From Trematomus loennbergii (lineage: Eukaryota; Chordata; Actinopteri; Perciformes; Nototheniidae): DNA of 64,000 bases. The stretch covers positions 1 through 64,000 of the forward strand of contig JAAOOA010000156.1 of assembly GCA_012861695.1 (NCBI GenBank), given 5' to 3'. Below, piece after piece: positions 1 through 13,490 of this stretch. The notes beneath the pieces are model-generated. The model saw only the letters and a list, made by a program, of their open reading frames with translations. It had not been told where the DNA came from and searched no databases. Position 1 is the stretch's first letter, and each line of letters opens with the position of its first letter. The translations under genes and the position numbers were made by a program.

Positions 1-1579
1 TAACTTTTTGCAGATGCAGCTTCACTTCTTTTCTACATGACATTTGGAAAATAGAGCACATCTCTGCACTGTTTGGGTATTCCTAACGTCTCAATTGGGA
101 ACACTGCATGGTGTGAATCTGCTCTAAATAAGTATATAGTATGAATTCAGGACTTAGCTCAACCTTCTCTGCTGGGCTATCGACCAATTATTTTAGCTCC
201 CCTGCTAATGGCTAGTTTGACCAATGACATTTGTCCCTTTTAGTTTCCCCGCCAGAGATATTTGTATAGCTTATCCTTTCTGTGGAGAAAATAAATAGTT
301 GGCAGTAGACTAAACATTAGATCATATTGGCAGGTTGCTGGGAAAGTGTATGAGTAATGCTTCGTCCTCCGCGATTACTGTCAGTGCAGTCGGAGAGAAG
401 CACTACAACTTTGGTTCCTTCAGGGCACAATCGCTCTTTGTCCAGCTCAATGGTGTACAGAAGAGTGGAGTCATGTATCTGATGACTTTAGACGATCCAA
501 ATCTGACTTGCAACGACTTGTAACTCTTCTTTGACATCACATTTTGTCTTGGAATGACTTAATCCCAAATATTAAAAAGCTCTCTATTATAATAATTTTT
601 AATTTTTCCTAACAATGGTTGACATTACTTGAATACATCTGACAGCCAATCACATGTCCTGAGAATGAGGAAAAGATCCGTCTGGCCGTGCAAACAAGCA
701 GACAGACATCCCATAATACCTACGATTGTCACATCTACACGTAAAGACTCTAAGGTCGTCAGAAAAATGCAAAACATTTACCTCAGAAATTAAATTGTCA
801 CTGAAAGGACATACTTTAAAACACACATTTTTTACTGTTCAAACTGTCAGAAATGTGATGCATAACGACTTCAAACACAACTTTAACTCAACTCTAGAAT
901 TCATTCCAAGCCGTGGGACCTTTTTGAGACTTGCAAAACATTGACTTTGTCCCACTTCTGCAAACGTCGTCAGCATGAGGACATGAAGTAATGCTGAAAT
1001 AACAGCTTTAAATCTGAGGCAACTTGATCTTTGGATAAATAAAGACAAACATTTGAGTGGGTTTTATAGTTTCAAAACTTTCTTTAAAGCAGCCCTATTT
1101 GCTTTTTGGAATTTCCTTTTCCTGTAGTGTGTTATTTAGGTTTGTGTGCACATCGATTGTCTGATTTGACGTAACATAGTGACATCACTACATAACATTT
1201 GCGCTTCTATTGGCTAGCGCTCCAATACGTAGCCTGTGATAGGCTAAGGGGCGGGACATCTCTAAGCGGTTGACCTATCAAAACAAGCCGGCCAGCTAAC
1301 CAATCAGAGCAGACTGGGCTCTGGTTTCAGACAGAGGGTGAAAAGAGGTGCTGCAGCACAGACAGTATGAGACAAATAAAGAGCTTTTTGAACATTACAG
1401 CATGGAGACATGTCCCAGTAGAGACACTACATACTGATATACACCTGAAATAAGCAGAATAGGGCCCGTTAAATGACCTGATAAAAATCCTAACATACAA
1501 GTTCCTCTTTGCTCGACCATGCAGCAATTGTGTACACATGTTGTGTAACTGCATGCTTATGTCTGTGTTTCTTTATCAG
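1..1579. other. Left-edge intron of the nectin gene
   Basis: Non-coding sequence ending in the acceptor ctttatcag at 1571-1579. I see no further nectin Ig exon here; short open frames carry no recognisable motif. It contains one TTAA-flanked MITE (1088-1468), listed separately. The exons for the signal peptide and first two Ig domains must lie left of the window. Confidence 0.6.
1088..1468 (+). mobile_element. TTAA-flanked MITE, family A copy 1
   Basis: About 381 bp flanked on both sides by TTAA (1084-1087 and 1469-1472), the target duplication of piggyBac-type elements. It starts AGCAGCCCTATTTGC and ends GAATAGGGCCCG, an imperfect terminal inverted repeat. Its right half recurs near 19377-19601 and 37795-38033, including the blocks CCAATCAGAGCAG and GCTGCAGCACAG. 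It has no coding capacity, so it must have been mobilised in trans. Confidence 0.7.
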
Positions 1580-1697
1580 ACCCCCCAGATGCCATCATCT
1601 CCTCCGCTACAGAGGACTGGTATGTGGGTATGGAGAACGCTGAGATGATCTGCAGCGGCGGAGGATACCCCAAACCTCAGAACATCACCTGGACGAG
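1580..1697 (+). CDS. nectin4: Nectin exon: first half of last Ig domain
   Basis: Preceded by ttatcag, followed by GTACTG. It reads [16 protein letters not shown] then [17 protein letters not shown], holding the first Ig cysteine and the B to C strands. It enters in phase 2 and leaves with AG, completed by G in the next exon. Confidence 0.85.
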
Positions 1698-1724
1698 GTA
1701 CTGTCATCTACATGTCTGCTGAAA

Positions 1725-1764
<40 letters not shown>

Positions 1765-4610
1765 CACACACACACACACACACACACACAACACACACAT
1801 ACACATACACATACACAACACATACACATACACACCACAACCACACACACACACACACACAAAACACACACAAACACATTAACTGTCTGGCTGTCTGACA
1901 ATTACATGTTAATTCACCCCACTGCGATGCTATCAGCACTGCTAAACTGCTCTTTACATGGCACTGGAATGTGTCTCCAAGCATATATAAGCCACTGCTA
2001 ACACGCATACACACGGACTACACCCCCATTAACAACAATGAAGTGTGCTTCAATCTGAAGAGGGCGCCTTTCTATCCTGCCTCAATTCATCTCAGAATAA
2101 AAGCGACGGTGTCATGTTGCGCAATTTGAAGTCAGAAAAAGAGCCGGGGAGATATTTTCACACGAGGGAGGGGAGAGCGCGACACAAGGAAGAGCAGGAG
2201 ACGAATGCTAAGCACTTAATCATAGTGCCATGCTTTAAATATCACTTAATGCCTGGTAAAACACAGGGTCTGTACTTAAATTAGAGACACTGTACCAGCC
2301 ATTACAGCTCCGACTGAATACACAATGATCAAATGTTGTGTGTGCTGAGTGAGAAATTTCAGCCATGAAGATCTTGGAATATTAAGATTATTCTGGATTA
2401 AAGCTTTTCAACCTCGCAGACCCATTGGCGCGATCATCAGTACAAACTCATTCTGTGTTTAACTCCAGAGAAGCTCGTTTTCAACTCCTAATACGTCAAT
2501 ATATTGGGAAATGTACTTGTTAACTTTATTTTGGAGCTTTAGATAGAAGAGCAGTCCCACTCTTGTGTCTCTACAGTAAATATGAAGCTTTTAACTTGCA
2601 TATATTTATCTTAGCTTAGCATGAAGACTGGAAACAAGGGGAAAGTGATAGCCTTGCTCTGCATACATGTAACAAAAAACACCAACCTGCATCTCACTGT
2701 TTGATGCTTTGATAACTCCCTTACAAAGATTGTGAGGCAGCACAAAACAGATAAGAATATTTTTGGCTGCTGAAAGTGGATTTCTCACTGTATCTGTATC
2801 ATTTTCCACCATCTCCTCTGTGTCAGATGCAATCTCCACCTGTGACTCTTTTATAAAGCGCTGGTTAGAGAAGCTAGGTGGGGTTTTGAGAAAAGAAATC
2901 TGAGCTGGCTCCAGTTTGGGGGGGTGCTGCTGCGGCACGGTGAAACCAATGCAACATGACCCCCTCAGTGGACCTGATCAGAAACTGGCTCTCCTTTATG
3001 TGGCCTGTGATGTCTTCAGAGGGGCTTGCCAGACCTGCTTAAATCCCTCAAACCTAGTATTTATTGGGTGTATTCACATCAATGGGCGCCAGTTTGTAAG
3101 CCCAGCCGGTTTTGGTTCAGCTGCAGGTGAATTGGTGGTTACACTCTTTGGTGAACCTGATCCTGTGTAGCATTTATTTTTGCAGAAACACTTCATGCAT
3201 GCCAGTTTTTTGCACACATAATGCTGCTGTTTTGGTTGAGGGCCACTCTTCTTGTCACATCCCACACATTTTTTCTCTTGTGGCCCTAATCCTCTTTCAT
3301 AGATATTTGTGTGTTCTTCTCAACACAAATATTTTAAACTGGAATGCAAGATTGCACTTTGTGTCACCAAAATGAGTCACAGCTTTTGTTTCGGGCATTG
3401 AGTCACAGGCTTCTGTATGTTTTGATTGATGAGTCCATTTCATGTGTCAATAGTGACATTTTGCTCTGATTGTTCACAGGAAAGGAGGGGCTTTGCCGGA
3501 TGGGGTGTCCATGGTTGGAGAAAAACTAGTTTTTGGGCGGGCCCTGCACATGAATGACAGCGGGGTCTACAAGTGTGTGGTCAGGAACGAGGTGGGAGCA
3601 GGAGCAGCAGAGTTTACAGTAACAGTCACAGGTAATGCACTTCAGCTTGTTACTAGTTAAAATCACAAAGGTTTTAAAGGGGAAACTCTCCGGTTACTGT
3701 ACTTTGCTGGTATTGTAGAATAGGGACATGAGAGGACCAATACATGGATCTATAAGTAAATTGAGTTTTAAGATAAGACACTAGAGGCAACACTTTTTCA
3801 GTTTTGGGAGTTTGGGCTATTTTGCTTCTATAACATCCCTTCTTCCAGTACATTTTTTTCTTCCAAATACACAATAAGGTGTTTATTTTAATACAATTCA
3901 CAATCAAATGTTAAGATTTTTACGTTGCATATCTTTTAAGTGCATTTAAAAAAAGAATATTTAACTATAAGATAGTTAAGATAGATAACACAAGATAACA
4001 TAACTTCACTTAATGTAAGTAATAAACTGTGAAAGTCGTTAGCAGAAGTAAGTTCTCCTTTGGATTTGTAGTAATTGTGCACAATTGCTGCCCTCTAGTG
4101 GTGGATCGAAGGCATGAACAGATCAATCAGGATCAAGATTCTGTATAACACGACATCACTGTAGTGTTTGTTGCTGTGTTTTATGTAAGAAAATGTCCTC
4201 ATGTCTTCCTGTCCTTATCCTTCTTTCAGAACCAGACGTCAGGGTGAGACCCCCGTCGAAAACCTGCTTCTGATCATCATCGGGGCGTCAGCCGGGGCGT
4301 TGGTCCTGGCGCTGGTCCTGGTCGTCCTGCTGGTCAACCGCTACCATCGACACAAAAACAAGAAGCTGAGATGGAGCTTAGCGAGAAAACGTAAGCCGAC
4401 CCAAACGATGTTTTTTCCAGGAACTGAAATATACTTGTATTTATTTCCTGTAGTGTGATGACAGATGTGATGTGAATGTTGTTGTGGGAAACTGATGTTT
4501 AAAGTTCAAATTCGCTGTCTTTTTTCCCCAGGGATGAAATTCAAAGCTTCTCCAGACAAGCCTCCTTTAGGAGACTCAACTCAGTCAGCACAGACCCCAG
4601 AGTGCAGGTA

Positions 4611-4641
<31 letters not shown>

Positions 4642-6718
4642 TCACACACACTCACACTCACACTCACACACACACTCACACTCACACTCACACTCACACT
4701 CACACACATACAGTGTTCATAGACGTGCATTATTAATATCTCGTTTGTGTGAATTTTATTTATCACTAACTTTTATTAACTCTCTTTTTGTTCCCAGTCT
4801 GAAGATTACGGCTTGCTCAGAGTAGACAGCCGAATGAAAAACAGCGAAATCTCTCTGGTGAGTCCAACACTCTTTTTAGTAGTCTCTGAACATTTCATGA
4901 CATTACACCCCATCTTACAAAAGGCCTCACTCTTACCTATTGAAAACACTGTTGAAGGCGGACCTCTCCTCAAATTGTTCCAATCTGGTAGAGCAAGCAA
5001 TAATTTGCCGGAAACCCTGACCATCCAGCTATTCATTTTGATTTTATACAAACAACATACTGTTCTTTCCAAACTTTGCATAAATGAAAGATTATCCATC
5101 ATGAAACTGCTGTCAAACATACTGTCCAAAACAACTTCTGATTTACCTGAAGTCCTGTTACTCAATATTCTTAATTCAGTATTCTGGATTCAATGGCAAC
5201 ATCACGTCCCATTCAAAGACAGAATTTCTTTAAGCGTTTTTCACTGCGAAAGTAAGAAACATCTGGTCTTGAGGATCGATTTTCCAAATTTTGAATGAAA
5301 AATATTTACAGTTGCTCAATTGGCATTGTTAAGACGAGTCAAAGTTTCAAGTTTCAAGGCTTTTATTGTCATGTGTTCATAGCTACAGTGTAGTTATTAT
5401 TGAAAAGCTTAGGTCACAGGCTCTTCCAACAGTGAAACACAATAAAACAGATAAAATAGTACAAGTTAATACAAAATAGAATATAATAGAAACAGAATAT
5501 AATAGAAACAGTGCAGAATAGTCTATAATAATTGGAATATTGATATGAGTTGCAAACAGATGAATGTTACGTATGTTCTTTCAAAAGTTCAGGTTGAGGT
5601 TCAAACAGCTGTTTTCAGTGTTGTGACTGTTTGGGTCCGCTCCCTTTTAGGAACAGCCCATCTATCGAGGCAGCCAGTCCACTCTGGGGGGGAAGTGGGG
5701 GCCCTCGGGGGTGGTGGAGTGGACGAACTGGGACGTCCCGTTGTCTGGCAAAACGGCAGGGAGAGCCTGAGAGGAGCGAGCTGGAGGAGAAGGAGGAGCG
5801 CAGGAGGGTGGAGTCGTACCTGAAGAGCAGCAACATGTCGCTGGTATGTGTCAGCACCTGAGGGTTACTCCATAAAGCAGCCAGTTTCGCTGCGGATGTG
5901 TCATACAGTATCGTGTTTTACTTACTGCCAAATTGGCATCATCACTGTCAGACATATTCATAGAAACAGGAGATGACACACTGCAGACAAACTTCATATT
6001 CAGCAGCTGGGATTTATTTTAGTACAAGTTCTTTGTCTGGTTAGCTCCGTCTGTTTTCCAAATCACACCTTTTCTTTGATGTATGTACAAATAGGATAAC
6101 ATGTACCAGTAGTAAAGTATACATGTGGTCTAAACTTTTGGACTGATTCCAGTGAATGCATCATAACCGTATTTAGTCTTTATTGCTACCTTGAACACAG
6201 TAAGGGTTTAATGCGTTTTTTTCTTTGTGTGTTTGTGGTTTTTTAAGTTAAGTATCTGAATACAATTCACCCCCAATGTTTTCAGGTCATTGTATATTGT
6301 CAGTTACATTTAACTAAGGACTTTTGGATCTTGTACCATTTTAATTTATGAAAAGGCATAGGCGTAAATTGTATCTACACCCAGACCTTTATCATCAGAG
6401 AAACAGTAATGTGTTTTATGCTGTCTAAACCAGGACTCAGGTCTGCCCTCTTCCCTGGTTCCCCTGAAGGCCCAGCAGGACGAAGGCGAGGGGCCCACAC
6501 AGCCGGACCCGCCCCCCCCCAGAGAGGGAGACTCTCCACAGGGGGTGGGAGAGGACTGGCCCCCTCCCCCGGTGGTGGAGGGGCACGAGGAGGAGGTGGG
6601 CAGCAGCTCCTACATCTCAGAGGCCCTCAACAACCACTTTTACTACAGCAACGGGATCCTCAGGCCGAAGCCGCACTCCAACGCCATCCTGCTGCACCCC
6701 CGAGGACAGATCATCTAA
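1580..6718 (+). CDS. nectin4: Nectin-4-like cell adhesion molecule, 3' part (frame-damaged as read)
   Basis: Seven exons: 1580-1697, 3480-3631, 4230-4390, 4532-4607, 4798-4857, 5651-5843, 6434-6718. Together they encode the membrane-proximal Ig domain (cysteines in MICSG and YKCVV), a transmembrane segment (NLLLIIIG to VVLLV) followed by basic RYHRHKNKK, and a cytoplasmic tail with [15 protein letters not shown] and the ending HPRGQII. Nectins are Ig adhesion proteins of adherens junctions whose C-termini bind the afadin PDZ domain; the tail pattern NHF-NGILR-KP-N-I resembles nectin-4. Exon phases agree at every junction. Within exons, however, one base appears missing at 4250-4254, one missing near 4368-4370 and one extra near 5748-5760, each giving a premature stop if real. 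Either the gene is decaying or the assembly carries indel errors. Family assignment is firm; the nectin-4 subtype is less sure. Confidence 0.8.
1698..3479. other. Nectin intron within the Ig domain
   Basis: Begins GTACTG and ends tgttcacag. It has a CA microsatellite at its left end (1729-1881). The rest is A+T-rich with no gene or clear transposon visible to me. Confidence 0.7.
1729..1881. repeat. CA microsatellite, interrupted
   Basis: Mostly (CA)n with AACACA, ATACAC and CACCACAACC interruptions, lying 31 bp inside the intron after the donor at 1698. Confidence 0.95.
3480..3631 (+). CDS. nectin4: Nectin exon: second half of last Ig domain
   Basis: After the tgttcacag acceptor it reads [19 protein letters not shown] then [19 protein letters not shown], with the canonical D-S-G-x-Y-x-C motif of an Ig F strand. 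It leaves in phase 1 at GGTAATG. Confidence 0.9.
3632..4229. other. Nectin intron
   Basis: Ordinary A+T-rich intron, GTAATG to ctttcag. I see no other feature. Confidence 0.7.
4230..4390 (+). CDS. nectin4: Nectin exon: transmembrane segment and start of the tail, two frame lesions
   Basis: From the preceding exon the entering frame gives EPDVRVRPP and then a stop. The membrane segment and RYHRHKNKK lie in the frame reached if one base is missing in the C run 4250-4254. After LRW the frame that matches nectin tails (MELSEK) requires a second missing base near 4368-4370. With both, the exon exits in phase 2 and fits the next exon exactly. Confidence 0.8.
4532..4607 (+). CDS. nectin4: Nectin exon: cytoplasmic tail
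   Basis: After ttttttcccccag the phase fitting both neighbours reads [19 protein letters not shown] then TDPRVQ, a serine/arginine-rich block typical of nectin tails. The alternative open frame ([10 protein letters not shown]) does not join the next exon. The donor GTACACAC is the first unit of an AC microsatellite. Confidence 0.85.
4609..4712. repeat. AC/CTCACA microsatellite abutting the nectin 5' splice site
   Basis: (AC)n grading into (ACTCAC)n. The repeat begins inside the donor GTACACACAC of the exon ending at 4607. Confidence 0.95.
4798..4857 (+). CDS. nectin4: Nectin exon: small tail exon
   Basis: Exactly 20 codons, phase 0 to 0, between ttcccag and [26 protein letters not shown]. 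It joins directly in frame to the EQPIYRGSQ exon. Confidence 0.85.
4858..5650. other. Nectin intron with a dispersed repeat tail
   Basis: GTGAGT to cttttag. A 161-codon open frame here (from 4813) is exon read-through plus intron and shows no motif. Around 5345-5520 is a short repeat containing TTTCAAGGCTTTTATTGTCA, related to a piece at 63297-63330; such blocks are common fish LINE/SINE 3' ends. Confidence 0.55.
5651..5843 (+). CDS. nectin4: Nectin exon: tail, one frame lesion
   Basis: It enters in phase 0 with [17 protein letters not shown] and then [14 protein letters not shown]. It then needs removal of one base near 5748-5760 (AAAACGGCAGG) to continue as [19 protein letters not shown] then YLKSSNMSL, which leaves in phase 0 at GTATGTG. 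Without this shift the first frame stops at TGA shortly after. The E/R-rich stretch probably forms a short helix. Confidence 0.8.
5844..6433. other. Last nectin intron
   Basis: GTATGT to taaaccag. A+T-rich, with no other feature seen. Confidence 0.7.
6434..6718 (+). CDS. nectin4: Nectin terminal exon
   Basis: 95 codons including the TAA at 6716-6718, open throughout: [20 protein letters not shown], a Pro/Glu-rich spacer ([25 protein letters not shown]), then [20 protein letters not shown] and the end HPRGQII. The hydrophobic C-terminus is the expected PDZ ligand for afadin-type partners. The spacing of NHF, NG-LR-KP and RG before the last two residues is what points to nectin-4. Confidence 0.88.
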   Translation, partial: DSGLPSSLVPLKAQQDEGEGPTQPDPPPPREGDSPQGVGEDWPPPPVVEGHEEEVGSSSYISEALNNHFYYSNGILRPKPHSNAILLHPRGQII

Positions 6719-7843
6719 ACACAGAACATTATGGCTTTATTAGACAGTGGAGAGATAATAGGAAATAAGGGTAAGGTTCCTTACCAGACAAGAACCAGAG
6801 ATGTTATGGATGACCACCAGTGTGCCCAATATTCGGACATTTTTCTATCCTCATTAATTTGGTTGACGGCATGTTTTGCCTTTGTTAACCACAATAGCAT
6901 GTAAATTAGAATTCATTTTCTCCTTGAACGTGTAAGGAATAAGGTTCCTGTTACAAGAATGTTTACTGTTTTAACTGCAGGGGCCGAAATCACCCAACCT
7001 CTGCTCTGGTGACTTGTACATATGTAAATCCACAAAAGGGAGAGTCCCAATTTATCCTGACTGCCAACATAAGGTGCCTAGTTTACAATCCTTCAGGGAG
7101 GAACATCAAGACAGGGACACAGTTTCTGAGCTCTAATGCCTGGTCATATCAAGTGTCCTCAAAGCTTTGGTATTTTCAGCCTGGATGCAGCTGATGTGTG
7201 TGAATTTGTGTATGTAACATATGTATGTAAATAAGGAAGAGCTATAAGGAGATACTGTATACATGTAAGTCATTAAAGGCCAACTACAAGAATGTCAAAA
7301 AGGGTGCAGACCTGAACACAGAGGTTACTCTATGGATACAAGCAGCTAACTGGTATCCATAACCAGACCCAAACAGCAGAGCAACGATCTGTATCAGCGT
7401 CCCGGTTGTGTCGAAATGTACATTTTTTTTTTATTTACTCAGTGTTTTCTATGAAATTGAAAAAGAGACATATACATGTTAAAAGGTTTATTTGTAAAAG
7501 TACAGCGTATGAGTCGTTGTTCTTTATTAAAACTTCAAACAATTTAGTTTGTGTTACCTCAAACATGAATATAGAGGGATCATAGATCACAGCTGCTGCA
7601 GAAACGCAACATTTTTTAAACTTATATTAGATTTCCTGGTTTACAAGTTAACATCCTCATTATTTCTGATAACTGAAATAATGTTCATGTGTAGATTTGC
7701 AAAGTTAACCATCGTGGGATGTCCCCACTGTTTGTTTTCTTTATGAATCTCTTAACTGGCTGGGTTAACGAACAGTACACAAGTCCAAACATGAGTCTTT
7801 ACACTCCAACCTATGTCAAAGTTAAAATATATTTTAAAATAAA
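6719..7843 (+). other. Probable nectin 3' UTR, convergent with the zinc-finger gene
   Basis: No splice-linked coding sequence between the nectin stop and the zinc-finger stop on the other strand. AATAAA at 7838-7843 and ATTAAA near 7526 are candidate + strand polyadenylation signals. TTTATT near 7424, 7487 and 7522 would serve the - strand gene, so the two 3' UTRs may overlap. Exact ends are inferred. Confidence 0.4.
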
Positions 7844-7953
7844 GAACAAATGCACAGTAAAATCAGTCAGCTACATTACTCTTTAGTATTATAAAAAGGG
7901 AATTGGTTAGTTCATCTCGACACACATAGTTCTAGCTTTTCGCACAACAATCT

Positions 7954-10599
<2,646 letters not shown>

Positions 10600-11592
10600 G
10601 TTGTTTCCCTCTGCGGTGACGGGACGTGTTCACTAACTTTATATGTGCGACAAATCACACGACAGTGACAACGTCTGTGGTTTACATAACGGTTGCTGTT
10701 TGAGACGGAAAACATGGGAGTGTGATACAATAGTAACAGGAAATGGAAACTGGTCATGTGATTGAGGATCTACGGCGCGGGCCGAGGGACAAAAAGGCCT
10801 CAGCAGGAAATCGAAGGCTAAAAACAACACATTCAGGCTCATCCGCACTCGTTTTGCAGAATAGACCCATTAAGCAACATTTATGCACAATATATTTGTT
10901 ATAATTGTATTATAATTATTGATGATGAGCGTGTTCATCACTTTAATGTTGCACTTGGTAAATGTGCGGTTTCTTTGAATTAATTTACCATTGGGTAGCT
11001 TAACATATAATAATATATAATAATGTATACATTGATTTATATTTTGTATTAATTATCTGCAATGTAGCAAGTAAATAAATCTATAAAAATAAATGCAGTG
11101 GAGTAAAAAAATACAACATTTGCCAACAAAATGTAGTGGAGTAAAAGTATTAAGTAGCATAATGTGAACATACTCAATTAAAGTACAAGTGCAACCTTTC
11201 TATTATCTTAATCACAATGCTTGAGTAAATGCACTTCCTTAACACAACAAATAAACGGTTCATTACAAACTTTAATGATAAAGATGCTATGTAAAAAACA
11301 TTAAATCCAAAATAATAAGATCCAATGTTTAAAATATACACCATGTAAGGCCTATGTCAAAATATTGAGAAACAATGTCATATGGTGAATGGCTCTTAAG
11401 TCAAAATCTTAAGATACTAAGTCAGAAGTAATTAGATACTAAATTAATGAAAGGAGATACTAAGTCAAAATATTGAAAGTTTTATGTTTTATGCTAAGTC
11501 ACTATTTAGAGGAAATGGGCATCCATAACAAACCATACATGGAAGATCCTCCTAAACACAGTAAATACTAGCTTTATAACAACCTATAGTTG
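10600..11592. other. Intergenic, zinc-finger promoter side
   Basis: Upstream of the - strand zinc-finger start. The first 250 bp are G+C-richer and probably carry its promoter and 5' UTR. The rest is A+T-rich, with TAATATATAATAATG-type low complexity and no gene seen. Confidence 0.4.
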
Positions 11593-11645
11593 TATGTATG
11601 TATGTATGTATGTTGTATGTATGTTGTATGTATGTATGTATGTAG
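11593..11645. repeat. GTAT tetranucleotide microsatellite
   Basis: (TGTA)n with two GTTG interruptions. Confidence 0.95.
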
Positions 11646-11704
11646 GGGAGAAAAAGGTAATTAAGCTTGTGGCAAAACACTGTTTGTGCGACCAGCTTGC
11701 TGTA

Positions 11705-13490
11705 GTTTCATTTCATTTCATTTCAATCTTTATTTCGAACAGATTAAAAAAAATAAAAAATAACAAATGTGAAAAACAGAATACCGTATTGTTAAAATAC
11801 AGTATTTATCCACATTCACGATAATATTTATATATTCAACAAAAAAAGTCTTCATATTAATAATAATAATAATAATTTAAAAAAAATCATATGTGTCCGA
11901 AAGGGAGTAGGAGGAAGCAAATGCTTATTAATTCCCACCCCTTACTTGATCAATGATTGTCCTTTAAGTCATTATGCAAGTTATTCCTACTTACATTTAC
12001 ATTTATACATACATATACAATAATTTCTCATCTTCAATCACCTCTCTTCATTCTCATAGTTTTCCAAAAAAGTGTTTCTGTACATCCTTTTAAACTGAAT
12101 TATGCTTGTGCTTTGTTTTAACTCCTGCTCCAAACCATTCCATAAAATCACCCCACAGATTGTTATACTCATACTTCTCAGAGTTGTTCTGACCTTGAGT
12201 TGTTTAAAATGTAGATTTCCTCTCAAATGATACCCACCCTCTCGGTCTATGAACAATGTTTTTAATTTCCTAGGAAGTAGATTATGTCTTGCTCTGTACA
12301 TGATTTGTGCCGTTTTAAATTTAACCAGATCAGTGAACTTCAATATGTGTGACTTCAAAAATAATACATTAGTGTGTTCAAGATATCCAACATTATTGAT
12401 AACTCTTATAGCCCTTTTTTGTAATGTGCATAACGGCTGTAGGTTGGTTTTGTACGTGTTTCCCCAAATCTCCACACAGTAAATCAGATATGGCAATATT
12501 AGTGTGTTATATAGAGTATACAATGAGTTGTAGTCCAGAATGTGTCTGGCTTTTCCCAATATTGCGATAGTCTTAGCCAGTTTTGCTTTTACATGAGTGA
12601 TATGAGGTTTCCAGCTGATTTTGTGGTCTAAAACCACACCAAGGAACTTCATTTCATATACTCTTTCTATGTTTATGTTATCTAGTATTAATTGCACCTG
12701 TGGATTTGTTTTATGTTTTCCAAATAACATAATCTTTGTTTTGCTTATATTTAATGATAATTTGTTTGTGTCAAACCAATGTTTTACTTTAATCATTTCT
12801 GCTGTTATCACTTCCATTAGCTCTTTCAAATTGTCACCGGAACAAAAAATATTAGTGTCATCTGCAAATAAAATAAATTTCAATATATTTGATACTCTGC
12901 AAATGTCGTTGATGTATATTATGAACAGCTTTGGACCCAACACGGACCCCTGAGGTACTCCACAAGTTATGTTCATGTATTCTGATTTATGTTCACCAAT
13001 TTCAACAAATTGTTGTCTGTTGCTTAAATAATCTCTCACCCAGTCTAATCCCACCCCTCTGATGCCATACCGTTCCAGTTTTGTCAGTAAAATATTGTGA
13101 TCTATGGTGTCAAATGCTTTTTGTAAGTCTATAAATATTCCCACTGCTTGTTTTTTATTGTCCATGCAGTTTGCTATTTCCTCACTTAATTCCATTAGTG
13201 CCATAGATGTTGATCTATCTTTCCTGAATCCATATTGACTGTCGTCCAAAAGCTGATGTGTTTCCATGAAATTGTCAAGTCTTTTTGTAAAAAGCTTTTC
13301 AAGGATCTTGGAAAACTGAGAGCAATGAAACAGGTCTGTAATTTGTGTAATGGTGTTTATCCCCAGTTTTATATAATGGTATAACTTTTGCTATTTTCAT
13401 TTTATTTGGGAATTTACCAGATTGAAAAGACAAGTTAAAGAGATGAGTCAATGGTTTGAGTTTGATGTGTGCAGCCCATATGTGCATATG
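11705..13490 (-). mobile_element. LINE, jockey superfamily (CR1/L2/Rex1-like), 5'-truncated
   Basis: Reads on -. The 3' tail is a short tandem TGAAA-type repeat (11705-11728). The body carries a reverse-transcriptase ORF at 12038-13267, and the upstream finger region at 13299-13487 (YRPVSLL) sits in another frame. No endonuclease or ORF1 is present, so the copy is 5'-truncated by about two thirds. It lies between the zinc-finger gene and TESK2. A near-identical shorter copy is at 37190-37773. Confidence 0.88.
12038..13267 (-). CDS. LINE reverse transcriptase, C-terminal 409 residues
   Basis: Open for 409 codons. Motifs in order: YGFRKDRSTSMAL, FIDLQKAFDTIDH (catalytic Asp of palm motif A), GVPQGSVLGPKLF (motif B), FADDTN (catalytic Asp pair), LSLNISKTK and FLGVVLD, then a long LINE C-terminal domain with YRARHNLLPRKL. 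It polymerises cDNA at the nicked target in target-primed reverse transcription. The N-terminal fingers and endonuclease are missing, so this copy is not autonomous. The open frame suggests recent insertion. Confidence 0.9.
   Translation of the reverse strand: METHQLLDDSQYGFRKDRSTSMALMELSEEIANCMDNKKQAVGIFIDLQKAFDTIDHNILLTKLERYGIRGVGLDWVRDYLSNRQQFVEIGEHKSEYMNITCGVPQGSVLGPKLFIIYINDICRVSNILKFILFADDTNIFCSGDNLKELMEVITAEMIKVKHWFDTNKLSLNISKTKIMLFGKHKTNPQVQLILDNINIERVYEMKFLGVVLDHKISWKPHITHVKAKLAKTIAILGKARHILDYNSLYTLYNTLILPYLIYCVEIWGNTYKTNLQPLCTLQKRAIRVINNVGYLEHTNVLFLKSHILKFTDLVKFKTAQIMYRARHNLLPRKLKTLFIDREGGYHLRGNLHFKQLKVRTTLRSMSITICGVILWNGLEQELKQSTSIIQFKRMYRNTFLENYENEER

Noticed and set aside
4532..4607. 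Reading [19 protein letters not shown] for the nectin tail exon
   Set aside because: It does not join the next exon in frame. The alternative phase gives [15 protein letters not shown] and fits both neighbours.
4813..5298. 161-codon open frame
   Set aside because: It starts inside a nectin exon and continues past a good GTGAGT donor into intron. The intron part has no motif, and a similar open frame exists on the opposite strand.
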